Source of the DNA: Salvelinus alpinus
Lineage: Eukaryota; Chordata; Actinopteri; Salmoniformes; Salmonidae
Length of the DNA stretch: 64,000 nucleotides
Assembly: GCF_045679555.1 (NCBI RefSeq)
Contig: NC_092087.1
Coordinates: 81,214,901 to 81,278,900 of the forward strand
Direction of reading: 5' to 3'
Shown here piece after piece: positions 33,434-50,872 of this stretch. Made by a program: the position numbers and the translations under genes. Positions within the stretch are counted from its first letter, which is position 1. The number at the start of each line of letters is the position of its first letter. The notes under the pieces were generated by a model. It was given only the letters and a program-made list of their open reading frames with translations, ran no database searches and had not been told where the DNA came from.

Positions 33434-36400
33434 CTAGGTGATGTTACAGTTACTTTTGCTGCTACTACTCTTGGGGGGGCTCGGAGGCGGTTTAAAGGAC
33501 TTGGAGCGTTTCAGACTGTTTCCCTTGCTGCTGCTGCTGTTGTTGTTGCCACTCACGCCGCCGCTGCCGCCCGCCGCATTGGTGGCCACCGAGTAGGAGC
33601 GTCCATGCATCATGACAGCATTCATTCCGTTGGCCATGGAGAAGGACTTGAGGTGGGACTTGATGGCCACGGGGAGAGGCAGCTTGTCGATGAGGTGGAC
33701 GGGGGTGCATGAGACGATGGCCCGGCAACACAGGTCCTGGAGGCTGAACACTGGTGGGGAGGGGGATGGACAGGGAAGGACATAGTCATGTTGTATTACA
33801 TGCTATAACGGTATAGCATAGGACATGACAACAATCTAGTTGTGTTGAGGGTTTATTTTGCAGGCGGGACAGCTGCTGTTGCGTCAATGACGAGGAGAGC
33901 CCAGTGCGCTTCCTCCCATCAAATGAGAACCCAGCAAGCAAGTGACAACCACCTTTCATTATTCCAAATAAACTCAGCAAAAAAAGAAACGTCCTCTCAC
34001 TATCAACTGCGTTTATTTTCAGCAAACTTAACATGTGTAAATATTTGTATGAACATAACAAGATTCAACAACTGAGACACAAACTGAATAAGTTCCACAG
34101 ACATGTGACTAACAGAAATGGAATAATGTGTCCGTTCTGGCTCCTGCCCTATGAGCCGTTCTGGCTCGCGCAAGCAATGGCTCGTGCAAGGCCACTTACC
34201 TACATAATACAGTGCAAATTACAATACAAAAGTAACTTAAGTACTGCAGTGCATCTCCTCCTCATGGACTGCACCAGATTTGCCAGTTCTTGCTGTGAGA
34301 TGTTACCCCACTCCTCCACCAAGGCACCTGCAAGTTCCCAGACATTTCTGGGGGGGGAATGGCCCTCACCCTCTGATCCAACAGGTCCCAGACGTGGTCA
34401 ATGGGATTGAGATCCGGGCTCTTCGCTGGCCATGGCAGAACACTGACATTCCTGTCTTGCAAGGATTCACACACAGAACGAGCAGTATGGCTGGTGGCAA
34501 TGTCATGCTGGAGGGTTATGTCAGGATGAGCCTGCAGGAAAGGTACCACATGAGGGAGGATGATGTCTTCCCTGTAACGCACAGCGTTGAGATTGTCTGC
34601 AATGACAACAAGCTCAGTCTGATGGTGCGGTGACACACAGCCCCAGACCATGACGGACCCTCCACCTCCCAATCGATCCCGCTCCAGAGTACAGGCCTCT
34701 GTGTAACGGCCATTCCTTCAACGATAAACGCGAATCTGACCATCACCCTCGGTGAGACAAAACCGCGACTCGTCAGTGAAGAGCACTTTTTGCCAGTCCT
34801 GTCTGGTCCAGTGACGGTGGGTTTGTGTCTATAGGCGACGTTGTTACCGGTGATGTCTGGTGAGGACCTGCCTTACAACAGGCCTACAAGCCCTCAGTCC
34901 AGCCTCTCTCAGGCTACTACGGACAGTCTGAGCACTGATGGAGGGATTGTGTGTTCCTGGTGTAACTCGGGCAGTTGTTGTTGCCATCCTGTACCTGTCC
35001 CGCAGGTGTGATGTTCGGATGTACCGATCCTGTGCCGGTGTTGTTACACGTGGTCTGCCACTGCGAGGACGATCAGCTGTCCGTCCTGTCTCCCTGTAGC
35101 GCTGTCTTAGGCATCTCACAGTACGGATATTGCAATTTATTGCCCTGGCCACATCTGTAGTCCTCATGCATTCTTGCAGCATGCCCAAGGCACGTTCACG
35201 CAGATGAACAGGGACCCTGGGCATCTTTCTTATGGTGTTTTTCAGAGTCAGTAGAAAGGCCGCTTTAGTGTCCTAAATTTTCATAACTGTGACCTTAAGT
35301 GCCTACTGCCTGTAAGCTGTTAGTGTCTTAATGTCCGTTCCACAGGTGCATGTTCATTAATTGTTTATGGTTCATTGAACAAGCATGGGAAACAGTGTTT
35401 AAACCCTTTACAATGAAGATCTGTGAAGTTATTTGGATTTTTAAGAATTATCTTCGAAAGACAGGGTCCTGAAAAAGGGACGTTTCTTTTTTTGCTGAGT
35501 TTAGATATATTCCATATATCAATCAAATCAAAGAACTGAAGGGTAGCAACATAACATAACAAACAAGCCCAAGTTTCCTCACACCAACAATAACCTTTGA
35601 CCTTTCCCCATTGTTTTACTGCACCCTAAGGCTTCCCAACCCAAGACCCTACAGTGGCTGTAACTTTAGTCTTCCCTGGTCTCCTCACCTCGGTTTGGTC
35701 TCCAGAACTTCTCCATGCCGTGCCTCATCAGCACGATGCGCGACAGCTCCGTGAACGACTCGATGACGTTGAAGTTGCACAGGGGGCTGACCTCAAAGAA
35801 GGTCATGCCGTTCTTCTCGGCGTAGGCGCGGGCCTGCTCCGTGGGCACCTGCCTCTTAAAGGCCAGGTGGAGCCGGTTGCCTACTAGGATGCGGGGCACC
35901 CCCGGGGCATGCTGGGGGAAAGGAGAGAAAGTTAAGGTGAGGATAAGAAAGCCATAGGAGGATGATATTGATAGTAGGGGCTGTTTTGTTAACAACTCCT
36001 ATCTTGTTTACGATTCCTTTAATCAAATCACACACAAACCCTGTTCGAACAGGAAACACACCGGCCTTCTCAAAGCAGGAAAGGAAACAGGAAGAGCAGA
36101 ATCACCTTTATTCTGTAAATACATTTGCATGTCCAGGAATTTCTCTTGGTGAAATGGTGCTGCTACAGAGTCAGACAGACAATAGACAGAAAAAACTAAA
36201 TAGAGAGACACATAATCCACACACAGCAAGTACACTGAAGCTAAAAACGACAGACTATATCATTAACACTTTAAACTACATTTGAACAAAACAAAACATT
36301 AGGAACACCTGCTCCTTCCAAGACACAGACTGACCAGGTGGACCCAGGTGAAAGCTATGATCCCTTATTGATGTCAGTTGTTAAATCCACTGTTTCCGTT

Positions 36401-38958
36401 CTCTATACGTTCTGCACGAAAACCTGTCCCTGATATTCACACCTCTGCTCAAAACAACACATTGAATTTAACTTCACATTTTTTACTGTATAATAAAAAA
36501 GGCTACTGCAGAAAATAGCTGATTTGAACATATCCAAAGGCCTACCTGTGATTGGGCAGGAGGAATGTAGTAAGGAATAGAAATGCATAATGATCTGCAT
36601 TTTCATTGTGGCAGTAAGGGGAAAACACACTAGGCCTATATGAAACCATCTTTAGACTACTCTTCACTCACACACACACCAAAAGTTAGGCACCAAACTG
36701 AATTTAAGGAATAGAAAAAACAGGAAAAAAAATAGATTTAGCTTAGAATACATTTATTAGGCATGTGCATCCTACCTTTAAAGCATCTCTTTGAGAGGAC
36801 TATCAATCCCTTTTCCCGGTGCCATCCAAACGTGTGCACAGACAAGGTACCATGATGTTAGCTAGCCAGCCAGGTAGCATGGCTAAACAAGCTTGTTTAC
36901 GCTAGTAGTTTAAAACGGCCGGCGACAACGGTTGAAAATATTATATAAAAATGTGCACCAATTCACAGGAGAGAGGGGAGAAGGTAGCTCCGGTAACATA
37001 GGGCATAACTTTTGAGTGGCTTTCAGTGTTGTAAAGGCGCAAGCATGACTGTCACTTTGCTCTGTTTTTCCTGTCTGGCAGTGGCACTCAAGGGGCTGCG
37101 TGACAGAGAAGCCTAGTCAGACTGGCCCTGCTTGTTCTTACTGGAGAAATGAAACCATACCGCTCCAATAACTAAACAAATGTAACAACAAACCTCATCA
37201 CTGTCTGCACACCCCAGCTCGCCATCACGGCTTAATAACATTTATAAACTGATGGAGAACGGATGGAGAGGAGCAGCTGAGGCAGGCTAATGGCTGGTTA
37301 GGGGATGTGGCAGGCTGCTCACAGCTGTCGCACGTGACATTGGGTGAAGTACTCATTCTGATATGACGTCACACTCTTAACTATGTTTAATATTTTATTT
37401 GTAGGACGCGTAGGGAAGCATTCTGTGCTCAGTCATTCATTTCTAAAAGAGAAACGCACCATCATTTAGTGATCGATCACACAGGGAGAAGATATTTTCA
37501 GCCTCTTCTCCATTTTTTCCCCCGGATCTACACGATTCACGTGGACAACCTATTTTGAAATGAAAACGGCGAATATCTCAAAAAGGTGATGAGTTTGTAT
37601 CTTTGCGGATTTTTTGTTTGTTTGTATTTATCCTTTATTTACCTAGGCAAGTCAGTTAAGAACAAATTCTTATTTACAATGACGGCCTAGGAACAGTGGG
37701 TTAACTGCCTTGTTCAGGGGCAGAACGACAGATTTTTACCTTGTCAGATCGGGGATTCAATCTGGCAACCTTTCAGTTACTAGTCCAACCCTCTAACCAC
37801 TAGGCTACCTGCCGCCACAATAGTGCAGAGTGTAAAGTCTATGAGCGGGAAGATAAAAGGTGTACCAGTGGCCAGTTGGTGAAGGCCACAGCAGAGAGGG
37901 AAAAGCTATTCAGGTTGTGGGAGGTGTTGGTCGTGACTGACCTGAACCGTTTGCCAGAGGGGAGTCTTTTGATAACAACAGCAGATCCTCAGACTACAGC
38001 CTGCCTGCCTGGCAATAGCTCTACATGGCTAGTGATTCTACTATCTACAAACCGGTATGGTGGATTTCATTTCAGCTTTTACTGCAGCATGATGAGGCAG
38101 ATATGCTGTTTAGAATGATGACTTGAGTCACATCGTCAGATGTGCAGTGTTAAATGATCAGTCAGCAAACTAGCTTACCTCATCGATCTCCCGGATCCAG
38201 CGGTCAATGCCATCAAACGACCAGCCATTTGTGATATCATAAACTAGCAGGATTCCCTGTGGGTTGGGGGAGTGGGGGGACATGAACAAGCAATACATCT
38301 TTAATCAGTAAACAGTCCACGTGTCCCCGAATACACAGATGATATAGCCTAGAACCTGAAGCATTTGGAATTAAGGGGTCTAACCCACCTGTGCCCCACG
38401 TGAATATGACCGGAAGATTGTGCAGAATCGACCCTGTCCAGACGTATCCCTGTTGAACAAAGAATGACCCTGTTAGATTCCATTTAGCTTTCTGTCAATG
38501 AGTTTTCTACAAGTATTAGACAAGTATTTTCTACATGTACCACAACTCTAACTTGACTCTTCTCCCATCCAACAGGATTGTGGTAGTCTTGTAGTCAATC
38601 CCTGAGAAAACAAACATGATTATAGCAGACAGACAGCCCAACCTTAACCTCAAACTACAAGGGATTGATTTTTCATCAACAAGCTTGATAGCCTAGGATG
38701 GAGAGTATAATGGCAAATGGCCAGTTTGATTCCAGAGTAAAAAAACACTGACTAGTATGTTTACACTTCATATAATGTATACACTAGATATATTCTAACT
38801 AGTTACATACACTCACCACTGCTGTAGGGATAGGGAGACTCTGCTGATCCGTCCTGCAGACTGTCTAGGATCTCTCCTTTCCCCACATCACTGTCTCCAA
38901 CCAGCAAGAACTTCAGGAGGTAGTCGTAAGTCTTGACAGGGCTGCCCTGTGTAGCCAT
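33434..38958 (-). CDS. rab40c: RAB40C, Rab-like GTPase with SOCS box
   Basis: Six exons: 38958-38817, 38601-38541, 38449-38389, 38256-38179, 35911-35689, 33750-33434, with phases agreeing; 293 residues. The start is the ATG giving MATQGSPVK, which aligns with human MGSQGSPVK; two further in-frame ATGs lie just upstream. Visible motifs: P loop GDSDVGKG (22-28), TTTILLDG switch I side, WDTSGQG (68-73), [14 protein letters not shown] (guanine-binding and RAB40 signature), then the SOCS box [24 protein letters not shown]40 proteins recruit Cullin 5 to ubiquitinate substrates. The C terminus has a glycine/serine linker and ends SKSNCNIT, like human SRSNCKIS. The last intron holds a Tc1-like element and the intron before it an HpaI SINE. 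Confidence 0.97.
33971..35501 (-). mobile_element. Tc1-like element, near full length, with foreign insert
   Basis: Ends AACTCAGCAAAAAAAGAAACG and CGTTTCTTTTTTTGCTGAGTT, TA on both sides. 1531 bp, minus strand, inside the last rab40c intron. The transposase N-terminal half is at 35224-34844 ([15 protein letters not shown], paired helix-turn-helix, GRPRVTT) and the C-terminal half at 34672-34262 ([29 protein letters not shown]). The two are in different frames. Part of the non-coding end is replaced by a 104-bp unrelated piece (34133-34236). Inactive as it stands. Confidence 0.93.
34133..34236 (-). repeat. Foreign 104-bp segment within a Tc1-like element
   Basis: The sister copy at 39605-39960 reads straight on (GTGTCCCTGAACAAAGAGG...CTACATTAAG), whereas here GTTCTGGCTCCTGCCC...CAAAAGTAAC replaces about 65 bp. 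The segment is the inverted relative of 30345-30383 plus 30679-30773, 4 kb away, but without the hAT insert. It could have come by gene conversion or repair-linked copying. Confidence 0.7.
35912..38178 (-). other. rab40c fourth intron
   Basis: A 2.3-kb intron. Apart from the SINE at 37627-37816 it holds 37866-37980 (GAGGGAAAAGCTATTCAGG, TTTGCCAGAGGGGAGTC), which looks like a piece of an old LINE 3' region. The remainder is AT-rich and without recognised elements. Confidence 0.5.
37627..37816 (-). mobile_element. HpaI-type SINE, minus strand
   Basis: Reverse complement of the copy at 32083: TTTACCTAGGCAAGTCAGTTAAG tail, then CAATGACGGCCTAGGAACAG, CTTGTTCAGGGGCAGAACG and the tRNA-like head TTCAGTTACTAGTCCAACCC to GGCTACCTGCCGCC. 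It lies in a rab40c intron. Confidence 0.94.
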
Positions 38959-39604
38959 CATTTCACGCATTGGTATCAAGTTAAGACCGAGTTTGGAGAT
39001 CCACGACTGCGGGTGGGAGAATTTGTGTGTGGAATGCCTTGTCAAACACTAAGGGCGAACGACGTTGTTTACTAGCTAACGATACTGTAGCTAACGTTAG
39101 CCACTGAGAAATGAAGGTTACTATCTAGCAGTGCCGCGCACCACTAGCTACAAAAAATACAATGAGCGTTGAGCACGAATTATCTCCAATTCCATCATGT
39201 TTTCTTTGAAAATCTAGTATCTAAAATCTAGTAACTTATGTGAAAGAAAAATACCCCGTGCTAACGTTAGCTACCTAAAATAATTTACGAAAACAACATG
39301 AATTAATCTGGGCCATTCTGCCTCCAAAACCAAATGTCCTCTACAAGGTAAAACATTGTTTTTGAAATGTTAATTCAAAACGAAAATGGTACTTCATTTA
39401 AGAGTCCATAAATAACAATTAGTTGCCTTCGAGTACGCGTCAGTAGCTAAGCAATGCAAATAACATCAACCTAGATTTTGCTTTTGCCAGCATCAACATC
39501 CGGTTTGCCGGTTCCTCTTCTTCTTTGATGAAGTTTAATAGCGGTTGGCATGCAATGTATGTTGCATTACCGCCACCTACTAGACTGGAGTTCAACTCCC
39601 TTAA

Positions 39605-39960
39605 AAACTCAGCAAAAAAAGAAACGTCCTCTCACTGTCAACTGCGTTTATTTTCAGCAAACTGAATAAATATTTGTATGAACATAACAAGATTCAACAA
39701 CTGAGACATAAACCAAACAAGTTCCACATACATGTGACTAACATTAATGGAATAATGTGTCCCTGAACAAAGAGGGGGTCAAAATCAAATATAATAGTCA
39801 GTATCTGGTGTGGCCACCAGCTACATTAAGTACTGCAGCGCATCTCCTCCTCATGGACTGCACCAGATTTGCCAGTTCTTGCTGTGAGATGTTACCCCAC
39901 TCCTCCACCAAGGCACCTGCAAGTTTCCGGACATTTCTGGGGGGAATGGCCCTAGCCATG
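39605..39960 (-). mobile_element. Tc1-like element fragment
   Basis: AACTCAGCAAAAAAAGAAACG onward, the same family as 33971-35501, cut off at about 39960 within the transposase C-terminal coding part (GGGGGGAATGGCCCT). No second end, so a truncated relic. It lies upstream of rab40c and next to a short retroelement piece (39530-39600, GCATTACCGCCACCTACTAG). Confidence 0.85.
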
Positions 39961-40139
39961 ACACCACCTTACTCCACTATTTAAATATATTTAGTCCTAC
40001 CTCAGGCCAACAACCTGAAAGGATGGGACACCACCACATAACACACTAACTCTTCGGATGTCAAGTCTCGCACACCCAAATACTTTTCTGTAGCTGCCAC
40101 AACAACCTAATTTTTCTGCGACTTACGTTCCATCCATCC

Positions 40140-40340
40140 ATATTATGTATCCAAGATGGCGTAGCAGTCGGACGTGTGTTTTGTCTTGTCCCGTGTAAAT
40201 AATCGTTTTCCTCGTTTTTTCCGTTTATATTTTAATCTCACTTTCCATCTACGGACTGAATATACTCTCCTGCAACCCCCAACACCCAATGTGGTACGGA
40301 TCTGCTATTTTTATACTTTAGAACCGGAACCCCCATCAGC
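40140..40340 (+). mobile_element. L2-like LINE 5' end fragment
   Basis: ATCCAAGATGGCGTAGCAG, CTCCTGCAACCCCCAACACC and CAATGTGGTACGGATCTGC are phrases I recall from the start of the salmonid L2-like LINE whose 3' half is present at 54283 and 62778. It carries no usable coding sequence. Confidence 0.5.
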
Positions 40341-40379
40341 TGCAGAACAGTTGATAACCATTGCTATAAATGATAAAGA

Positions 40380-40870
40380 TCCAATCTTACTAAAACATTT
40401 ATCACTTGTTGGCCTATCCCTCTGTACTGGTACAGATCTACTACTCACACCACTCCGCTCAGGATCCCTCCCTCTTGACCCATCTTCCTCTACTTTCTTC
40501 ACTGCCTCAGCATATGACTACTTCTGCATTACTCTAACCCTGGAAACCTCAACCTGCCTCGCACGGGACATTTCTGATCCCCAGCCCCATGGGCACCCCT
40601 ACAATTAACACATATAGCTTAATGCAAATCAAATTGTTGCGAACGCCATTATACCAGAGAAAAAGAAGAAAAAGAAGAAGAAGAAAATCAGCAAACTGGA
40701 TGTAAGGATATATAAGTTATCCTGTAGGAGCTTTTGTGCCTAATACATTACGTTGTTACAGGTGTCAAGCATATGAGCATGTGGCAGCAGTGTGTAGGAG
40801 GGAGGTTCCTAGCTGTGAGAAGTGACCAGAAGGGCATGAGACAAAGGAATGTGTAGCATTGGAGAAAGTA
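40380..40870 (+). mobile_element. Retroelement relic with CCHC knuckle
   Basis: A mosaic piece. 40396-40440 is an inverted relative of 48320-48345. 40735-40870 reads as a degraded CCHC-type knuckle region (CYRCQAYEHVAAVC), also found at 48040-48190. An A/G-rich run (AAAAAGAAGAAGAAG) lies between. It looks like the ORF1/gag-like part of an old retroelement, broken. Confidence 0.45.
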
Positions 40871-40876
40871 GTGGTA

Positions 40877-42489
40877 CACTTGAAGTAGGAAGTTTACATA
40901 CACTTAGGTTGGAGTAATTAAAACTTGTTTTTCAACCACTCCACAAATTTCTTGTTAACAAACTATAGTTTTGGCAAGTCGGTTAGGACATCTACTTTGT
41001 GCATGACACAAGTAATCTTTCCAACAATTGTTTACAGACAGACTATTTCACAACTCACTGTATCACAATTACAGTGGGTCAGAAGTTTATATACACTAAA
41101 TTGACTGTGCCTTTAAACAGCTTGGAAAATTCCAGAAAATTATGTCATGGCTTTAGAAGCTTCTGATAGGCTAATTGACAGAATTTGAGTCAATTGGAGG
41201 TGTAGCTGTGGATGTATCTCAAGGCCTACCTTCAAAACTCAGTGCCTCTTTGCTTGACAAAGAGGTAAAATCAAGCAAAATCAGCCAAGACCTCAGAAAA
41301 ACAATTGTAGACCTCCACACGTCTGATTCATCCTTGGGAGCAATTTACAAACGCCTGAAGGTACCACGTTCATCTGTACAAACAATAGTACATATAATAG
41401 TAGTATAAACACCATGGGACAACACAGCCGTCATACCGCTCAGGAAGGAGACGCGTTGTCTCCTAGAGATGAACGTACTTTGGTGCAAAAACTGCAAATC
41501 AATCCCAGAACAACAGCAAAGGACCTTGTGAAGATGCTGGAAGAAACAGGTACAAAAGTATCTATATCCACAGTAAAACGAGTCCAATATCGACCGCAAG
41601 GAAGCCACTGCTCCAAAACCGCCATAAAAAAAAGCCAGACTACGATACGCAACTGCACATGGGGACAAAGATCGTACTTTTTGGAGAAATGTCCTCTGGT
41701 CTGATGAAACAAAAATAGAACTGTTTGGCCATAATGACCATCATTATGTTTGGAGGAAAAAGGGGGAGTCTTGCAAGCCGAAGAACACCATCCCAACCGT
41801 GAAGCACGGGGGTGGCAGAATCATGTGGTGTGGGTGCTTTGCTGCAAGAGGGACTGGTGCACTTCACAAAATAGATGGCATCATGAGGTAGGAAATGTAT
41901 GTGGATATATTGAAGCAACATCTCAAGACATCAGATAGGAAGTTAAAGCTTGGGTCTTCCAAATGGACATTGTCCAAATGGACAAGCATACTTCCAAAGT
42001 TGTGGCAAAATGGCTTAAGGACAACATAGTCAAGGTATTGGAGTGGCCATCACAAAGCCCTGACCTCAATCCCACAGACAATTTGTGAGCAGAACTGAAA
42101 AAGCGTGTGCGAGCAAGGAGGCCTACAAACCTGACTCAGTTACACCAGCTCTGTCAGGAGGAATGGTCCAGAATTCACTCAACTTATTGTGGGAAGCTTG
42201 TGGAAGGCTACCTGAAACGTTTGACCCAAGTTAAACAATTTAAAGGCAATGCTACCAAAAACTAATTGAGTGTATGTAAACTTCTGACCCACTAGGAATG
42301 TAAGGAAATAAATAAAATCTGAAATCATTCTCTCTGCTATTCTTCTGACATTTCACATTTTTTAAATTAAGTGGGGATCCTGACTGACCTAAGACATGGC
42401 ATTTTTACAAGGATTAAATGTCAGGAATTGTGAGAAACTGAGTTTAAATGTATTTGGCTAAGGTGTATGTAAACTTCCGACTTCAGCTG
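40877..42489 (+). mobile_element. Tc1-like element, full length, inactive
   Basis: CACTTGAAGTAGGAAGTTTAC to GTAAACTTCCGACTTCAGCTG, TA on both sides, 1613 bp. Plus-strand transposase pieces: 41175-41408 (LSASLLDKEVKSSKISQDLR, IYKRLKVPRSSVQTIV), 41414-41704 (PRDERTLVQKLQINPRTTAK), then [11 protein letters not shown]-like sequence and [22 protein letters not shown]. The reading frame is broken several times by small indels and stops. The same family as 4511-5482 and 62203-64000. Confidence 0.95.
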
Positions 42490-42630
42490 TACATAGCTAC
42501 CTCAGTTACCTCGTGCCCCTGCACATCGATTATGTACTGGTACTCCCTGTGTATTGTCATGTCATTTGTACTCGTTATTGTTATTCGTTATTCACTGTGC
42601 ATTTATACCTCATGCCACTATTTTTATATA
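42490..42630 (+). mobile_element. LINE 3' UTR remnant between two Tc1-like elements
   Basis: CTACCTCAGTTACCTCGTGCC, TGTACTGGTACTCCCTGTG and TTGTTATTCG resemble the L2-like LINE 3' UTR at 56445-56530 (TTACCTCAATTACATCG, ACCGGTACCCCCTGTATA). Only 141 bp remain. Confidence 0.6.
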
Positions 42631-44236
<1,606 letters not shown>

Positions 44237-45739
44237 TATATATTTTTCTTCTACTAGAGTCCAGTTGGGGGCGGTAATGCAACATATTGGATGACAACCG
44301 CCATTAAACCCCACCGAAGATGAAGACAAAGAAGAAGATGAAGAAGACAAAGAAGAAGAGAACACCTTCACTGTGAAGTGTGCGATAACTCAATTCAATG
44401 TAAACAATGTAATTTTTTCAAACTTTGGCAAAGGGTCACATCTACAAAACTTAGTGTTCTCTGTTCATAACATATCATCGTTTTGGGAACAGAGAACAGT
44501 ATTGAGATCGGGCTTTTCTTCGATGAGAAAATCAGCAGAATATCGGCCCAGTTCCATCTCGCTCCATACTTTCCCACTGCCGGCCGCTGGACTTCCTCTC
44601 CCCGCCATATTTGGTGGGGAGCGGAAATTCCAACCGGATGCTTAAGATTTTATGGTGAAACATCTGGCTCCTTGTTCTCTCTGTGACGCAACATTGTGGC
44701 ACCCATTGAGGCCATCTCATCTCCATTTTGAAGTAGCCCATTTTCTTATTCTACTACTTCTTTGAGTTGGTAAACAAACTGAGAGGGTGCATACTGCCAC
44801 CTGGAGTGTATTGTTTGAACAAGTATAAAGCCAAGGTTGACGATTTACTTATACCAGCAGTTGGGTCGTTCCACGAAATGAGTGCCTTTTGCTTCCCTTT
44901 GATATTTTAAGTAGGGTGAAAATTGTGCACCAATATTGAATTTTAAAAGCCTGTTATATTAATTGAAGTGCCCTTTAATACAGACCACATGGATAATTTA
45001 ATAAGCAGAATTTTATATGAATAATGACTTGCTAAAGTGCCAAAATTCCTAATTTTGACATGTGACTGCACCCTCTGACTTCTATGAAAGATTTTAAGAT
45101 ACTGTTGAAGAGGTAGGGTTTCAGATGTTTTTGGAAGATGTGTAGGGACTCTGCTGTCCTAGCTTCAGTTGGTTCCCGCTTAATACCAACAAAACCCACT
45201 TAATACCAACATTTCTCCAAGAGTCCACCATCATTGTAAAGCCCTAGTTATTTTGTTGCTTTGTTATTTTGTTGCTTTGACAAATTAAATTTCTGAAGAT
45301 TATTATTAATTTAATGTGATTTAATATGCGTCTGTCCCTCATTTTAAGGTAAACTCTGAACTGAGCTCTCGTTTTAATGTAGTGAAACTATTTATTTTAA
45401 AATATTTATTTCAGAAGAAACATTTAACATATAATAGTCAAACTATAGTATAAAAGCAGGTGGGCTGGTTCTACTCTTTTGGCCCATTTTGTGGTGGAAA
45501 AGTCAGTGGGTCAAACATAATGTCAACCCTGTCACCCATAGATAGACAGGCTAGAAAGGTTTCAACAATAAAACCTTTTATTGAGAATCTTACTTTCAAT
45601 TGCCCCTCCCTGTTGAACATAATAAACTTTCCCCGTCACAAGGGTTGCTTTAAAATGAAATGCTGATCATTTAACTTTTGAAAAACTGAGCCCTGGTGAC
45701 TGCTGATTGGTTGATTCTGCTACTGATTAAAGTCAGCAC
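44237..45739. other. Intergenic, upstream of the ZP gene
   Basis: 44245-44360 has GGGGGCGGTAATGCAACATA and an A/G-rich run (AAGAAGAAGATGAAG), related to 48510-48570 and inversely to 39530-39595, so a dispersed retroelement piece. 44560-44710 is GC-richer (GGACTTCCTCTCCCCGCC) with two inverted CCCGCCATATTTGGTGGGG-like arms. 44800-45700 is AT-rich with nothing recognised. Confidence 0.5.
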
Positions 45740-45778
45740 CAGGTGTTGCAATTAGGGTGCTGTAACTAGTATATAAAA
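45740..45778 (+). promoter_or_regulatory. ZP gene promoter: E-box and TATA box
   Basis: CAGGTG (45740-45745) is an E-box of the kind used by the oocyte factor FIGLA in vertebrate zona genes, and TATAAAA (45772-45778) is a TATA box about 85 bp before the ATG. With a transcription start near 45803 the 5' UTR would be about 60 bases. The factor is inferred from the gene type. Confidence 0.55.
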
Positions 45779-45861
45779 CACACAAGCAAATGGCGGTTCT
45801 CTCATACACCGTGTCACTGTTCTTGATTATTTGAGAGAGAGATTTGGTGGTGAATGGCAAG

Positions 45862-49622
<3,761 letters not shown>

Positions 49623-49648
49623 TGAGCAGTGGACAATTATTTTGATAA

Positions 49649-49654
49649 AATAAA
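49649..49654 (+). terminator. Polyadenylation signal AATAAA, ZP gene
   Basis: AATAAA only 27 bp after the TGA at 49620-49622, giving a 3' UTR of under 60 bases, which is typical of fish zona genes. Confidence 0.8.
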
Positions 49655-49849
49655 CTTTTTAAACAATCATGTGTATTGATTTCATTCAAAATGGCTGCAG
49701 AGGTCCAGGCAGAACTGGGTTCAAATATTATTAAATTTGATTACTTTCAGACATACATTTGATGTTTTATTTGAAGTAGTTGAATATTGGAATGTGTTTG
49801 GAAATGCACTTGGAAATTGTAATGTAATTTTAAAATCCCCAAATATATA

Positions 49850-50552
49850 AATCCAACATGGAAACTTAATTTCATGAGCTGAAATTAAAAAACCCAGAAA
49901 TGTTCCATATCTACAAAGCTTAGTTCAGGTGTTCACATTTGTTGAAATGCATATTTGAGCATTTCTCCTTTGCCAAGATACTCCATCACCCTGGCAGGTG
50001 TGGCAAATCAAGAAGCTGATTAAATGGCATGATCATTACACAGGTGGACCTTCTGATGGGAACAAAAGGCCACTATGAAATACGCAGTTGTCACAAGACC
50101 ACAGATGTCTAAATTGAGGGAGTGTGCAACTGGCATGCTGACTGCAGAGATGTCCAGAGCTTTTGCCAGAATGGTAATTTCACTACCATAAACTACCGCA
50201 CATTTTAGAGGACTGGGCATTGTCTAACCGGCCTCACAACTGCAGACCATGAGTAACTATACCAGCCCGGGACCTTAACATCCAGCTTCTTCACCTGTAG
50301 GATCATTGGAGACCAGCCACTCAGACAGCTGAAACTGGAGTATTTTTGTGTAATTAAGCCCTCCTGTGGGGGAAACTCATTGTGATTGGCTGGGCCTGGC
50401 TCTGCCTAGCTCCCAAGTTGGTGGGTGTGGGAAGGCCCACCATGGCTGTGCTCCTGCCCAGTCCTGTGAAATGTGTAGATTAGGGCTTAATGTATTTCAA
50501 TTTACTGATTTCCTTATGAGATGTAACTTAGTAAAACTATTTTTGTTCAGTG
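49850..50552 (+). mobile_element. Tc1-like element, internally deleted and old
   Basis: The same family as 16453-17168 in opposite orientation: TTTCATGAGCTGAAATTAAA, GTGTGGCAAATCAAGAAGCTG and GATCATTACACAGGTG match, and it ends TTTTTGTTCAGTG followed by TA. It keeps GTGCAACTGGCATGCTGAC (the transposase N-terminal region) in decayed form. The left end lacks a clean inverted repeat. It sits between the ZP gene and itprip. Confidence 0.8.
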
Positions 50553-50708
50553 TATATTCTCCCTCGCAGTTGAACCCAGGTCTGTTTGGTATTTGGAAAT
50601 ATTTCTACTCTTTCAAATAGGCTAAGGAAATTATTTCAATGTTTCCAATGTAGTTTTGGCCCACATTTCAAAAATTCTAATGTATTTCAGGTAACTTTCA
50701 AATAAGCA

Positions 50709-50714
50709 TTTATT
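50709..50714 (-). terminator. Polyadenylation signal, itprip
   Basis: TTTATT on the plus strand is AATAAA on the minus strand, about 160 bp after the itprip stop codon at 50873-50875. Confidence 0.5.
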
Positions 50715-50872
50715 TGGGTATGGGTGGTGGGGTGGAACTTTTCTGTTGCATTTGAACATGAAATCACGTAAGCATGTGTTTCCTCATGATGCCTTTCTCT
50801 GCATTTGAGAATGTCATTGTAGATTTGGCATCTCTTTACAGTTAACTGTCCAGTATCAACCTTTAAAATTGT

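Noticed and set aside
40174-40608. 144-residue plus-strand protein
   Set aside because: Overlaps the L2-like LINE start and retroelement relic sequence shared with 48.3 kb. Not a host gene.
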